From contig CAITVN010000207.1 of assembly GCA_903895855.1 (NCBI GenBank), forward strand, positions 1-64,000: 64,000 bases of DNA, in the 5' to 3' direction. The notes under the pieces were generated by a model. That model had not been told where the DNA came from, did no database searches, and was given only the letters and a program-made list of their open reading frames with translations. Position numbers and translations under genes: made by a program. Origin of the DNA: Oligoflexia bacterium (GTDB taxonomy: Bacteria > Bdellovibrionota > UBA1018). Shown one piece after another: positions 42,553-51,462 of the stretch. Every line of letters begins with the position of its first letter. Positions within the stretch are counted from its first letter, which is position 1.

Positions 42553-42700
42553 AAAAGTCGGTTTTTGCACTTCTGCTGTTATTGCGGCAATTTTGAACGA
42601 ATTATTGAACAATGGGGTTCGCCAAATACTGGCACAGCGATTGCTTTAGTAAACACATTTCGAGACTGCACTTGATTTATAAAACGAGAGGATAATACAA

Positions 42701-44101
42701 ATGAATAGATTAATCATTAAGTCTAAAAGAATCTATAGAGTTGGATTGGCTGTATTATTTTTTAGTGGCTTGATTTCATGCACTCCAGCGGGTTCAGCAG
42801 TAAAACTAGTTCAACCCGCCTTGGGTGTGACAACTGCGAATCAATCTCAAGCCCCTGATGAACTTCGAACGTTTATCGATGACATGAAGAGTTGTCGAAG
42901 TGGGCTTTGTGAGCTTGAGACAAAAGGCTGGAGTTCGGCAGACTATGATTGGCCTGTAACCGCCGATACCGTGATGGTCATTGAAAGTGCTGTACCAACG
43001 CTCTTTCTTTTGGGTAAATCTGCTAAGCGCACCAAAAGTGTCCTATTTCAAGCTGATCTAGGTGATTACCATTCTGGTTCGATTTCACCAGTATCTCTGC
43101 GTGCGGGCTGGTTCAAGTTAACTCGCGAACTTCTCGGGTCGGCTTCGAACTTTCGACCTGCCCTGACTCTTACCCAATATGCAGACGAGTTCGGGCCACT
43201 ATTGGGGGTAGATAATAAGAAAATAGAAACAGGAATTCATGTCACTCCAGTGTTTGGATTTATCGGTGAGCAGTCGCCAAAGTCAGCGTTGGTGTATGCG
43301 CAGTTGCTCGATACGAATCTACTCGGTAAAAGTGTGATATGCGAAAAAGACTTTGATCGAGTTCGTGATTTCTCTGTACGCTCGGGGCAGTCGTTGCGCG
43401 AGCAGATCATTGCCAATAAGGTGTCAGTGATTAATATGTCAGCGGGCCATAGCCGGGAGCCGGCCGAACGAATGTTGGCAGCTACTTGCCCCGGCGTTCA
43501 GTTTAGCTACGAAGATGTGACCCAGTACTTGCTATCAGTTAGACCATACTATGAACTCATCAGCTCAATTGATGGGGTGACTTTTGTTCAAGCAGGTGAG
43601 GCTCATGATTCTGCCAATCAGGCAAATGCAGATTACTCGCCGATTGATTGCGCGCCCAAAGAGTCTATGCCTAATAGAATCCGCGTTGGGCTATTGGATT
43701 TTAGTGAAGACCCAAAAATTCCGAAAGGCGAAGCTGGCAAATACAGTGATTTTGTAGACCGGCTGTCTCTTGGTTCGCAAATTTCTGTGGGCTGTTTTGA
43801 TGTCTTTGTAAATCTGGGCGCTACCGAATTAAATCCGCGCGAAATCAGCAGCACTTTCTATTTTACCGATGGATTTTCGGTTATGTCTAGTTGGATGGTG
43901 CCTGCGACGTCTTGGGCAGCCCCAGTGATGACTACTCATCTCATGTACCTAAACTCGTTGGCGAGAAAGCTCAGTCCTAAAGAAATTCTCAGCCGAATCA
44001 CTGTTGATTCAATGCCGGGGATTTTAGACCCCCTTTGGAATAATGAAACCCCTTATCAGAACGAAAATTTATCGTCAGGACAGAGGCGTTATGACTATTA
44101 A
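42701..44101 (+). CDS. Degenerate subtilisin-like lipoprotein, paralogue 1
   Basis: A 466-aa lipoprotein (lipobox LISC, Cys27). Motifs arranged as in S8 proteases are visible: VMVIESAVP where VAVIDTG would be (Glu95 replaces the catalytic Asp), HVTPVFGFIGE at the histidine motif (His180), VSVINMSAGHS, and ATSWAAPVM at the serine motif (Ser404, matching GTSMAAP). The oxyanion Asn site seems to read AGE (Glu300). So His and Ser remain but Asp and Asn are replaced; activity is doubtful or altered. Good ribosome binding site (GAGAGGA). Its stop overlaps the next secreted-protein gene. A close paralogue lies 0.75 kb downstream. Confidence 0.7.
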   Translation: MNRLIIKSKRIYRVGLAVLFFSGLISCTPAGSAVKLVQPALGVTTANQSQAPDELRTFIDDMKSCRSGLCELETKGWSSADYDWPVTADTVMVIESAVPTLFLLGKSAKRTKSVLFQADLGDYHSGSISPVSLRAGWFKLTRELLGSASNFRPALTLTQYADEFGPLLGVDNKKIETGIHVTPVFGFIGEQSPKSALVYAQLLDTNLLGKSVICEKDFDRVRDFSVRSGQSLREQIIANKVSVINMSAGHSREPAERMLAATCPGVQFSYEDVTQYLLSVRPYYELISSIDGVTFVQAGEAHDSANQANADYSPIDCAPKESMPNRIRVGLLDFSEDPKIPKGEAGKYSDFVDRLSLGSQISVGCFDVFVNLGATELNPREISSTFYFTDGFSVMSSWMVPATSWAAPVMTTHLMYLNSLARKLSPKEILSRITVDSMPGILDPLWNNETPYQNENLSSGQRRYDY

Positions 44102-44705
44102 TAATTTTCTGTTGAATGTGGTGAGCCTGATACTAATCAGCTCTCACCTTGTCTTGGCTGGCGATCACGAGTTAGGTGATAATTGGATTCGGTATCATTT
44201 TCGAGTAGACGATTTTGTAAAGTCATTTGGACATGCCGTAGAGAATCGTTGGCATTCTGGCTATTCAGAGCTGGCTGATTTTCGATGTTTGATCGAATCT
44301 CCTGAAATCAATATTACAGGAAAGGCTAGTATCGAGATTGCCGTTAGGCACTCAACAATCGCTTTTCCTGTGGTTCCCGCTCATGTGGGTGTTGATCACC
44401 TTGCATTCTTTTTTGTGCGGGCGATAGCAGACACCGATAGTTTTCAGCGAGCCTATCCTGTCGGGGCCGGTTTTGGTGATAAGTGGTCCACTCACTTCAA
44501 TAGTTTTTTGAGAAATGCGAAGGAGTTTGATAGTTACACTGTCTCGACCCTCGGAGTAATTGAAGATCATTTTCCGGTGATTAGAACTCAAGGCGATACG
44601 AAAAATTTTAAGGTTTCGGTTTGTTTTTTGTTAGACCGAGTCGATGTCGGAATTGAAGAGTTGATCATTCAAGTTACCAAAGACCAAGCGCAACCACCAT
44701 TATAA
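44091..44705 (+). CDS. Secreted protein, unknown, coupled to lipoprotein 1
   Basis: About 204 aa with a signal peptide (NFLLNVVSLILISSHLVLAGD). The mature part has a mixed alpha/beta composition with two cysteines (DFRCLIES, SVCFLLD) and no recognised domain. The ATG overlaps the last codons of the lipoprotein gene by 11 bp, so translation is coupled. A function together with the protease-like lipoprotein, such as a substrate or inhibitor, is inference from the gene order. Confidence 0.6.
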   Translation: MTINNFLLNVVSLILISSHLVLAGDHELGDNWIRYHFRVDDFVKSFGHAVENRWHSGYSELADFRCLIESPEINITGKASIEIAVRHSTIAFPVVPAHVGVDHLAFFFVRAIADTDSFQRAYPVGAGFGDKWSTHFNSFLRNAKEFDSYTVSTLGVIEDHFPVIRTQGDTKNFKVSVCFLLDRVDVGIEELIIQVTKDQAQPPL

Positions 44706-44854
44706 GTGCGCCTTTCGAAGCAATAGGGCGAGAGGCTCTGGCAAAATGGGCTTTCTAAAGAACTCAACGAAATCCAGCTGAGAAAGTGAAAGCCAGTGTT
44801 TAGTAAATCGACTTCAAGGGTGCACGTTATTTAGAAAGAGAGAGGAGTTCAAAA

Positions 44855-46207
44855 ATGAATACACTAATCATGAATTTCAAAAGGCGGTATAGGACCGGCT
44901 TCGCGCTACTCTTTCTTAGTGGCCTGATTTCTTGTACCCCAGCGGGTTCAGCATTAAGGGCAAATCAGCCCGAAGTGAGTGTGACTGATGCGAATCAGGG
45001 CACAGGCGTAGATGAGCTTCGCACGTTTATCGACGACATGAAGAGTTGCCGAAATGAGCTCTGCGAGGTTGAGAGTAAGGGGTGGAGTTCAGCAGATTAT
45101 GATTGGCCGCCAACCGCAGAAACAGTGATGGTCATCGAAGATTCGATTCCCACCGGGTTGATTCTCGGGAAATATGCGAATCGTAGTAAGGCCCTTCTTA
45201 CACAGTCTGAATCGGGAGAATATCATAAAGATGCGATCTCACCCATTTCTGTCAGGAAGGGTTTTTTCAAGCTGACCCGCGAACTCATCGGCACTTTTGC
45301 AAACTATCGGCCCGCCCAAACGTTGGTAAAGTATTCGACTGAAATCGAGGAAGTGTTAGAGCATGATCTAGAAAAAGCGCCGGTGGTGCCACACGTAACA
45401 GGAGTTCTCGGATTCATCGGTGAGCAGTCGCCAAAGTTGGCATTGGTTTTTGCCAAACTCATCGACACGGATTTGCTCGGAACGAACGTGATTTGTAAAA
45501 AAGACTTTGATCGAATTCGCGAGTTTTCTGTGCGATCGGGGCAATCGTTGCGCGAGCAGATCACTGCAAACCGAGTATCAGTGATCAATATGTCAGCCGG
45601 TCATAGTCGTGTACCGGCCGAGCGAATGTTGGCGGCTACCTGCCCTGGAGTTGACTTTAGTTACGAAGACGTGACGAAGTACTTAGTCGCTGTCAGGCCT
45701 TACTATGAGCTGATTAGTTCGATAGAAGGGGTGACTTTCGTCCAAGCTGGCGAGATCTACAGTTCTGAAAGTCAGGCAAATTCTGATTATTCTCCGATTG
45801 ATTGCGCGCCTAAAGAGTCAATGCCTAATCGAATACGGGTCGGTTACTTTCAAGAGGTATCAGAGACGACGCTGAAGAGTGGTGTGCGGGTGAGCGCTGG
45901 TTGCTTTGATGTGCTTGTGAATCTTGGGTTTAAGTACCCTGAAACTCGGGGGGTAGACGGAGCATTTTGCCTCACTGATGGAATTATTTATGCTGGCTGT
46001 CTCAACCTGGGCGCAACCTCTTGGGCCGCGCCGATCATGACTGCACATGTTTTGTATTTGATGTCTACCGAGTCTCAGACATTTAGCACTCGAAAATTGC
46101 TTGATCGGCTGCAAGCTGACTCGATGCCCGGAATACTAGACCCGCTTTCGACACGAGAAACCCCGTATTTGAACGAAAAACGATTAATCGGAGGAGTAAA
46201 GTTGTGA
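44855..46207 (+). CDS. Degenerate subtilisin-like lipoprotein, paralogue 2
   Basis: A 450-aa protein strongly similar to paralogue 1 over its whole length (shared DELRTFIDDMKSCR, WSSADYDWP, SVRSGQSLREQI, DYSPIDCAPKESMPNRIRVG). Lipobox Cys27, with Glu95, His180 (PHVTGVLGFIGE) and Ser389 (GATSWAAPIM) in the positions of the S8 triad. The region after residue 330 differs most, with indels. Both copies keep Glu at the Asp site and Glu at the oxyanion site, so the changes predate the duplication and are probably functional. Strong ribosome binding site AGAGAGGAG. The upstream region resembles that of paralogue 1 around TTTAGTAAA, in line with a duplication. Confidence 0.7.
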   Translation: MNTLIMNFKRRYRTGFALLFLSGLISCTPAGSALRANQPEVSVTDANQGTGVDELRTFIDDMKSCRNELCEVESKGWSSADYDWPPTAETVMVIEDSIPTGLILGKYANRSKALLTQSESGEYHKDAISPISVRKGFFKLTRELIGTFANYRPAQTLVKYSTEIEEVLEHDLEKAPVVPHVTGVLGFIGEQSPKLALVFAKLIDTDLLGTNVICKKDFDRIREFSVRSGQSLREQITANRVSVINMSAGHSRVPAERMLAATCPGVDFSYEDVTKYLVAVRPYYELISSIEGVTFVQAGEIYSSESQANSDYSPIDCAPKESMPNRIRVGYFQEVSETTLKSGVRVSAGCFDVLVNLGFKYPETRGVDGAFCLTDGIIYAGCLNLGATSWAAPIMTAHVLYLMSTESQTFSTRKLLDRLQADSMPGILDPLSTRETPYLNEKRLIGGVKL

Positions 46208-46573
46208 AATTAACCACTCTTATGAAGGCGACTATGAATTATTTAAAGCGTGCAGCTGTACTATTGATCGCTCAACTACTGTTGTCGCAAACTGTGACGG
46301 CGAATGAGAGATCGAGAGCAGAAAGTGCGCTTAGCAGCGGCCCGCGGGTTAGGATTTCACTCCGGTACCTTAGAGCTGGTCGAAAAATTGTCTCAGGTAT
46401 TGAGAGCAGAAAAGAGCAGCTTTGTCCTGACTTCAGTTTTAGATGCCTTGGCTAGGTATTCAAAGAGTTCGGGTAGGGCTTTAAGTGAAATAGCCCAGTT
46501 TACTACTCAATGCGGAGATCCCGAAGTGAGGGCCTATGCAAGTAAGCTTTCTAATTCATTGGGTATAAACTGA
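46204..46573 (+). pseudogene. Signal-peptide + HEAT-like secreted protein, apparently frameshifted
   Basis: A GTG-start frame (46204-46455) gives a signal peptide (YLKRAAVLLIAQLLLSQTVTA) and then reads into unlikely sequence (PRVRISLRYLRAG). The frame one base later from about 46304 reads DREQKVRLAAARGLGFHSG and continues as a helical HEAT-repeat-like protein to 46573 (LTSVLDALARYS, PEVRAYASKLSNSLG). Joining the two would give a ~120-aa secreted HEAT protein. The switch must occur between 46304 and about 46340. Either a single-base change broke the gene, a sequencing error is present, or programmed frameshifting occurs. Confidence 0.5.
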
Positions 46574-46675
46574 TTTTTTAGGTCGCTAGTGCGCTGTTTT
46601 TGAAGGTTCGAAATTAAAATTTCTTAATGAGTTTTGCGCGTTTTGCCGAAGTATTTCGACGATTCGCATTTGACT

Positions 46676-46703
46676 TGGCTTACAGAGCACCCATCGTTAT
46701 AAT
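46676..46703 (+). promoter_or_regulatory. Promoter of htpX
   Basis: TTGGCT (46676-46681), 16 nt, TATAAT (46698-46703), then a GAAAGGA ribosome binding site about 10 nt before ATG 46725. Confidence 0.55.
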
Positions 46704-46724
46704 ACGTCGAAAGGATCATTTTAT

Positions 46725-47657
46725 ATGGGCTCTTGGTTTAAACGGGTTTTCTTTTTCTTGGCTGTGAACGTGGCTATCATGATGACCATCTCGCTTATCG
46801 TGTCGGCGACTGGCGTGAATCGGTTTATGACTGCCTATGGCCTTGACTATGAAAAACTGGCGATGTTCTGCCTGATCTACGGTATGGCCGGCTCGTTCAT
46901 TTCTTTGCTGCTTTCTAAAGTGATCGCCAAGTGGACCATGGGGTTGCAGATCGTTGAACCGAATACGTTTGACCCTCGGTTGAGAAGGCTGGTGAGTATG
47001 GTTCATCAGTCTGCAAGAGTGGCCGGACTTTCGCAACCGCCAGAGGTGGCTATCTATGAGTCGAACGACCTCAATGCGTTTGCTACCGGCCCAACGAAAA
47101 ATTCTGCCTTAGTGGCGGTTTCTTCGGGGTTGCTCTCTCGCATGAGCGATGAAGAAGTTGAGGGAGTTATTGGTCATGAGATTGCCCACATCGCCAACGG
47201 CGACATGGTGACCATGACTTTGATTCAAGGCATTGTGAATGCTTTTGTGATGTTCGCATCGCGAGTGATCGCTTGGGCTATCGTTAACGGTTTGAAGCGT
47301 GACGGCGAAGACAGTCGAGGCCGAGGCTCACCGATGGTTTACTTTGCAGTGCAGTTCACTTTAGAGATTATTTTCATGTTCTTAGGCATGATGGTCGTCG
47401 CTTGGTTCTCAAGGCATCGAGAATACCGCGCTGACCAAGGTGGCGCCCATGTCGCTGGTCGGGGTAAGATGATTCGAGCGCTTGCACGTCTACGTGCTGA
47501 GTACGAATCGCCTTATTCAGAGGTGGCATCGTCAAGAGATGAGTTTGCAGTTCAATCGCTCAAAATCTCTGGCAAGCGATCGAAGTTTTTTGCACTGTTT
47601 TCGACTCATCCTGCACTCGAAGATCGCATTGCTCGGCTAGAAGCGCAGCCTTACTAA
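46725..47657 (+). CDS. htpX: Protease HtpX, zinc metalloprotease M48
   Basis: A 310-aa inner-membrane protease. Two N-terminal helices (VFFFLAVNVAIMMTISLIVSA and CLIYGMAGSFISLLLSKVI) precede LNAFATGPTKNSALVAVSSGLL, the zinc motif HEIAHIANGDM, two further helices, and the third-ligand region REYRADQGGA. It degrades misfolded membrane proteins under envelope stress, working alongside FtsH in E. coli. Element D immediately follows the stop. Confidence 0.95.
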   Translation: MGSWFKRVFFFLAVNVAIMMTISLIVSATGVNRFMTAYGLDYEKLAMFCLIYGMAGSFISLLLSKVIAKWTMGLQIVEPNTFDPRLRRLVSMVHQSARVAGLSQPPEVAIYESNDLNAFATGPTKNSALVAVSSGLLSRMSDEEVEGVIGHEIAHIANGDMVTMTLIQGIVNAFVMFASRVIAWAIVNGLKRDGEDSRGRGSPMVYFAVQFTLEIIFMFLGMMVVAWFSRHREYRADQGGAHVAGRGKMIRALARLRAEYESPYSEVASSRDEFAVQSLKISGKRSKFFALFSTHPALEDRIARLEAQPY

Positions 47658-47672
47658 CGATTCGAATAAATA

Positions 47673-47822
47673 TTGGCATAGCTCAAGCAGGTAGGGTAGA
47701 AACTGGGACTTAATTATTTAGAGCTCCCGCGTCGCACGATGCGACATGGCGGGCGACAACACGATGTTGGTCTCTAAATAATTAAGTCCCAGTTTCTACG
47801 CTACCCGCTTGGGCTATGCCAA
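47673..47822. repeat. Long hairpin element D in a convergent gap
   Basis: 51-bp arms (47673-47723 with 47772-47822) with three mismatches enclose a 48-nt core. The core contains two hairpins with the same loop, GTCGCA-CGA-TGCGAC and CAACA-CGA-TGTTG, and a CCCGC/GCGGG stem. It lacks the CATCCATG and GGTGGCGAGG boxes of elements A-C, so it is a separate type. It fills the gap between htpX and the convergent outer-membrane gene and might terminate both. Confidence 0.85.
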
Positions 47823-47827
47823 AGTGA

Positions 47828-49156
47828 TTATTCAGATCCCTTGATTTCTTGTTCGATACCCTCGATTACCTGGTTGAATTTCTTTTCGAGTTTCTGAGGA
47901 AACTGTTTTCCGATATCAATCGGATCAACCGATGGCGGCTGAGCCTTCCATTTTTTGACGAGTGGTCGCGGCAAGCCGTCGTCAGACAAGTGAAACACCG
48001 GAGGTAAGAACCCGGCAAGTGGTGGGCGGTAGGGTTGCGGCACGAGTTCGAGTTTTTCAAAAAGTCTGAGCAAATTGATGCCACCGGCGTACAGGGTATT
48101 GTTGTAGTCGTGGGCAACGTCAACTCCCCATGAAAAAGTGAAAATCCACGGTTCGAAATCAACGCCAATGGTCCAATGAATTCTCGTGATGCTATTTTCT
48201 ATGCGTGCGGGTTCGATATAAAATCCTGTGCTCAGAGTCGAACGCAGGTCTTTGAGGTCGATCCAATTGTAGCTGCCGCCGAAGTGTGGCTGAACAGTCG
48301 TTGATTTTCCTACCGATAACGTTTGGTCTTTTAAGAGTCTAGCATTTTGGGTGGTCCCGATGATTTTGAATGAGGTGCCCAGTTGAAAATAGCGGTTGGG
48401 AATCCAGCCTAGTCCTGTCTGAAAAATCAATGGGGTTTCGACTGCTTGATAAACATTGCCAACGGCAGAGTCTGATTCGCGGCTAGTGGCGAGGTCAGCA
48501 CTAAATGTTTGGCCGCTTGAAAGAGAGGCCCCGATTAACAGGCGGTGAGGTAGTTGAACCATTGTGCCCAAATCTACGGCGATTGCTTTGTTAGAATAAG
48601 AGTAAATTTTTCTTGAAGTCGAACTGACGAGAACACGGTTTGCTTGGGCAAAACGCAGATTCACGCCTAATCCTAACCGATGTTGAAGCAACGTTCGAGC
48701 AAGACCGAGTTGCAATTCGTCGATCTCAACTTGATAAAGTGCGAGTTCGCCACCAGAAACTCTGAAGGTTTGTCCTTCTTGGTAGGGGGTCCAGGTTCCG
48801 ATTGAAATTCCCCAAGGGTAAATCGGTGTGACAAGCCCCAATCCATCTGAAGTGAGTTTGCTGGATCCGCCCGTGAGGTGCTGGTCTTCGATTTGATTGG
48901 TCGAATAACCAGCCGACAAGCCAGGAACGGTCATCGCTAAACCGGCAGGGTTATCGCGAGTGCCGATAAACGAATCGGCTAAACCCGTCATGGCTCCGGC
49001 CATGCCGAGGGTTCGACCATCACCTTTGACTGTTGAAGTGTAGCCAGAATAAGTCTGGGTTCTTACCGAGTATGGCAGTTGAGGTGGCGTGGCCGCTGCT
49101 AGTGCCTTGCCGACAGACAAGCCTAGAAACAGCAATGTGGATTCAGTCATTTTCAT
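47828..49156 (-). CDS. Outer-membrane beta-barrel protein (PorV/FadL-like)
   Basis: About 442 aa with a signal peptide (cleavage near KALAAA). After it comes GDGRTLGMAGAMTGLADSF and TRDNPAGLAM, the 'GxxxxGMGGAxxAxxxDxxAxxxNPAGL' pattern of FadL/PorV-type barrels. The body is strand-rich (LGLARTLLQHRLGLGVNLRFA). The C-terminal ~80 residues (GFLPPVFHLSDDG onward) are not barrel-like and may face the periplasm. ATG 49156 or 49150 is likelier than the frame's first codon at 49183. It is divergent from the TolC-like gene. Confidence 0.72.
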   Translation of the reverse strand: MKMTESTLLFLGLSVGKALAAATPPQLPYSVRTQTYSGYTSTVKGDGRTLGMAGAMTGLADSFIGTRDNPAGLAMTVPGLSAGYSTNQIEDQHLTGGSSKLTSDGLGLVTPIYPWGISIGTWTPYQEGQTFRVSGGELALYQVEIDELQLGLARTLLQHRLGLGVNLRFAQANRVLVSSTSRKIYSYSNKAIAVDLGTMVQLPHRLLIGASLSSGQTFSADLATSRESDSAVGNVYQAVETPLIFQTGLGWIPNRYFQLGTSFKIIGTTQNARLLKDQTLSVGKSTTVQPHFGGSYNWIDLKDLRSTLSTGFYIEPARIENSITRIHWTIGVDFEPWIFTFSWGVDVAHDYNNTLYAGGINLLRLFEKLELVPQPYRPPLAGFLPPVFHLSDDGLPRPLVKKWKAQPPSVDPIDIGKQFPQKLEKKFNQVIEGIEQEIKGSE

Positions 49157-49247
49157 TCGTCGACTTAAGGTCTTTCTGAGCAAGTAACGAGTCTATCTTA
49201 GTTTTTAAGCGTTGTTAACTTCTTGTTTTTTGCATATCTTTTTGCCG

Positions 49248-50606
49248 ATGCGACTCAAACGGTTATTCATTGCTTTCTTGACGGTGACTTGGGGTTTAAT
49301 GACGCCTCAAGTGAGGGCTTCTTCGCCGATAGAACTGTCTTCGCAGTCTTATGATTTTGTGAAAAGCGTAAAGTACGCGCTTTCGCATTCGCTCAGAATT
49401 GATAGTGCAACTCAGAACCTTGAACTGGCAGGGCTCGATTCAAAAGTGGCAATTGCCAGAATCTTGCCGTCCTTAGATTTGAACTCTCAGTTCGGCCTAC
49501 AGTCGTTGCCGAAGATTGCCACGGTCTCTCCGGCCAATCAGGTGATCTCGAGTGTTTCATTGGGTTTGAACGAAACATTGTATGACAATGGGGTTAGCTA
49601 CAGTCTCATTCGCATGAGTCGAATCAAAAATCAGATTGAAGAGCTCAATTTGACGAAAGAGAAGAACAAACTTTGCAAAGAAGTGGGCGAACAGTTCTTA
49701 GCTTTGGGCTTGCAAAACAAATACCTCGAGTCAGCTCGAGAACAGTTTAAATTACTTCAGAATCAGTTTGACCTCGTTTCACAGGCCTATCATCAGGGCC
49801 TAAAAACCCGAAAAGACTACCTTCGCTTGCAGACCGACGTCGAACGATCGCAACTTGAACTGATTTCGTTAAAGTCTGAAGTCGAACGGCAGCAGTCAGT
49901 TTTGATTCAAGTGATGGCAATGCCCGAGACCGAAGCTGTCGGTGCACAGTTTACGTTCGACTGGAAACTGTCAATTTTCAAGTCGGTGCCCGTTGAAGCC
50001 GCAGGGGCCAAAGTAAAGATCGACCTTTCACAACATTTTGACGCTAAGTTGGCACGACTTCAGTCGACGCTAAATGATCTTGAAGTCAGGCAAGCCAGGC
50101 GCAGCTTATTTCCAGAAAGTCAGTTGACCTCAAACTTTGGGTACCAGAGCTCAACTTTTATGGGCACCCCTTCAGGATCATTCACCGATAATGGTCAATG
50201 GGGTTGGAATGTGCAGTTGGGGTTAAAATACAGTTTTTGGGATTGGGGATCTCGTCGATCGCAGTCAATAATGGCTGAAAAAAAGGCCCAAATTGATCAA
50301 AATACGAAGACCCTGCAGCTTGCCGAGCTTCAAGTGACTCTCGATGATGTGGTGAGACGTCTAGCGGTCATGGCTGATTCTGTGAAGCTTTCAACTGAGT
50401 TAGTTCAGCTTGAAAAAAATAATTACCAATCTCTTGAAACTGAGTACCACAACGGAAAAGTGTCTTATCTGGATCTAATTGGCGGCCTGAAAAATTTCAA
50501 TGAGGCGCGGGCCAAACTAGATAGTTTGAGTTTCGAATTGCGAAAATGGATTTTAGAATACCATTACCACGAAGGGAATCTTTATGATTTGGTTTTTGCG
50601 AAATAG
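49248..50606 (+). CDS. TolC-family outer-membrane efflux protein
   Basis: A 452-aa protein with a signal sequence (cleavage near VRASS). The OEP pattern is present in two halves: LDLNSQFGLQS and FLALGLQNKYLESAREQFKLLQNQFDLVSQ early, then LQLGLKYSFWDWGSRRSQ and the long coiled-coil helices later (EYHNGKVSYLDLIGGLKNFNEA). It should form the outer-membrane channel of the export system encoded by the next two genes. ATG 49248 is preferred over TTG 49212. Its 3' end overlaps the adaptor gene by 23 bp. Confidence 0.88.
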   Translation: MRLKRLFIAFLTVTWGLMTPQVRASSPIELSSQSYDFVKSVKYALSHSLRIDSATQNLELAGLDSKVAIARILPSLDLNSQFGLQSLPKIATVSPANQVISSVSLGLNETLYDNGVSYSLIRMSRIKNQIEELNLTKEKNKLCKEVGEQFLALGLQNKYLESAREQFKLLQNQFDLVSQAYHQGLKTRKDYLRLQTDVERSQLELISLKSEVERQQSVLIQVMAMPETEAVGAQFTFDWKLSIFKSVPVEAAGAKVKIDLSQHFDAKLARLQSTLNDLEVRQARRSLFPESQLTSNFGYQSSTFMGTPSGSFTDNGQWGWNVQLGLKYSFWDWGSRRSQSIMAEKKAQIDQNTKTLQLAELQVTLDDVVRRLAVMADSVKLSTELVQLEKNNYQSLETEYHNGKVSYLDLIGGLKNFNEARAKLDSLSFELRKWILEYHYHEGNLYDLVFAK

Positions 50607-51462
50607 AAAAACCCTTGGCCGTGGGGTTGCTGTAGTCCTGTCACTCCAAGTTCTGACCTCGTGCTCTGGCACACAAAAAAATGGTCTGAAGTGGGGTAGT
50701 CCAAAAAAAGGTAACCTCGTTAGTCGGGTCACGATCGCCGGCATGGTTCAACCGGCTAAGAAAACGGTGATCATGGCCCCTTACCACGGCTATGTGAGAA
50801 AACTTTTTGTGAAAATTGGCGACCATGTAAAAGAAGGTGACCCTGTCGTCAGCGTTTCGCAATCACTGCTGGCTTCAGAACAGGTGTTTCCGCTTAGGGC
50901 TCCATTCACAGGGGTAGTGGTGCAGGTTGAAAAGGCTGAAGGTGAGTATGTGCGTGAAGGTGACCCAAAAGAGTTCATTTTAAGAATTGATGACCTGACC
51001 CATTTGCAGGTGGTCGCTCAAGCTCCTGAAATTGACCGAGCTAAGATTCGCATCGGTCAAGAGGCGACGGTGAAGGCTTCAGCGGTTTTGAATCGAAGCT
51101 ACCGAGCCAAAATTCGCGACTTGGCTCTAGCTGCAAAAGAAAAAGAACAGTGGGGGCGCTCGCAAGTAGAATTCTCGATTCGATTAGACGTGTTAGACAA
51201 AGACGAGCAACTGCGCCCAGGCATGTCGGTGATTATGGATATCGAGACCGACAAACGTGAAAATATCTTGAGTCTCAGGCATGAATTCATTCAAAAAGAA
51301 AAAGATAAATTTTTTGTGACATTAAAGGGCGGCGCCAAGAAAACTATCGAAGTGGGCATTCAAAATGAAGAGGCCTATGAAATCATTTCTGGCATCAAAG
51401 AGTCTGACGAAATTCAAATGGTCGATTTTTCGACTTTGGTTGAGACGAGTCCAGGAAATTGA
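50584..51462 (+). CDS. MacA-like periplasmic adaptor lipoprotein
   Basis: A 292-aa protein with lipobox LTSC (Cys28), so probably anchored in the inner membrane by lipid. It has a short biotinyl-lipoyl-like hairpin (APYHGYVRKLFVKIGDHVKEG, APFTGVVVQVEKAEGEYV) without a long coiled-coil, then a beta-barrel domain (VVAQAPEIDRAKIRIGQEA, LRPGMSVIMDIE). It overlaps both neighbours in the TolC-adaptor-ABC operon. MacA-type adaptors couple MacB to TolC. The coiled-coil hairpin normally used to reach TolC seems very short here. Confidence 0.85.
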   Translation: MIWFLRNRKTLGRGVAVVLSLQVLTSCSGTQKNGLKWGSPKKGNLVSRVTIAGMVQPAKKTVIMAPYHGYVRKLFVKIGDHVKEGDPVVSVSQSLLASEQVFPLRAPFTGVVVQVEKAEGEYVREGDPKEFILRIDDLTHLQVVAQAPEIDRAKIRIGQEATVKASAVLNRSYRAKIRDLALAAKEKEQWGRSQVEFSIRLDVLDKDEQLRPGMSVIMDIETDKRENILSLRHEFIQKEKDKFFVTLKGGAKKTIEVGIQNEEAYEIISGIKESDEIQMVDFSTLVETSPGN

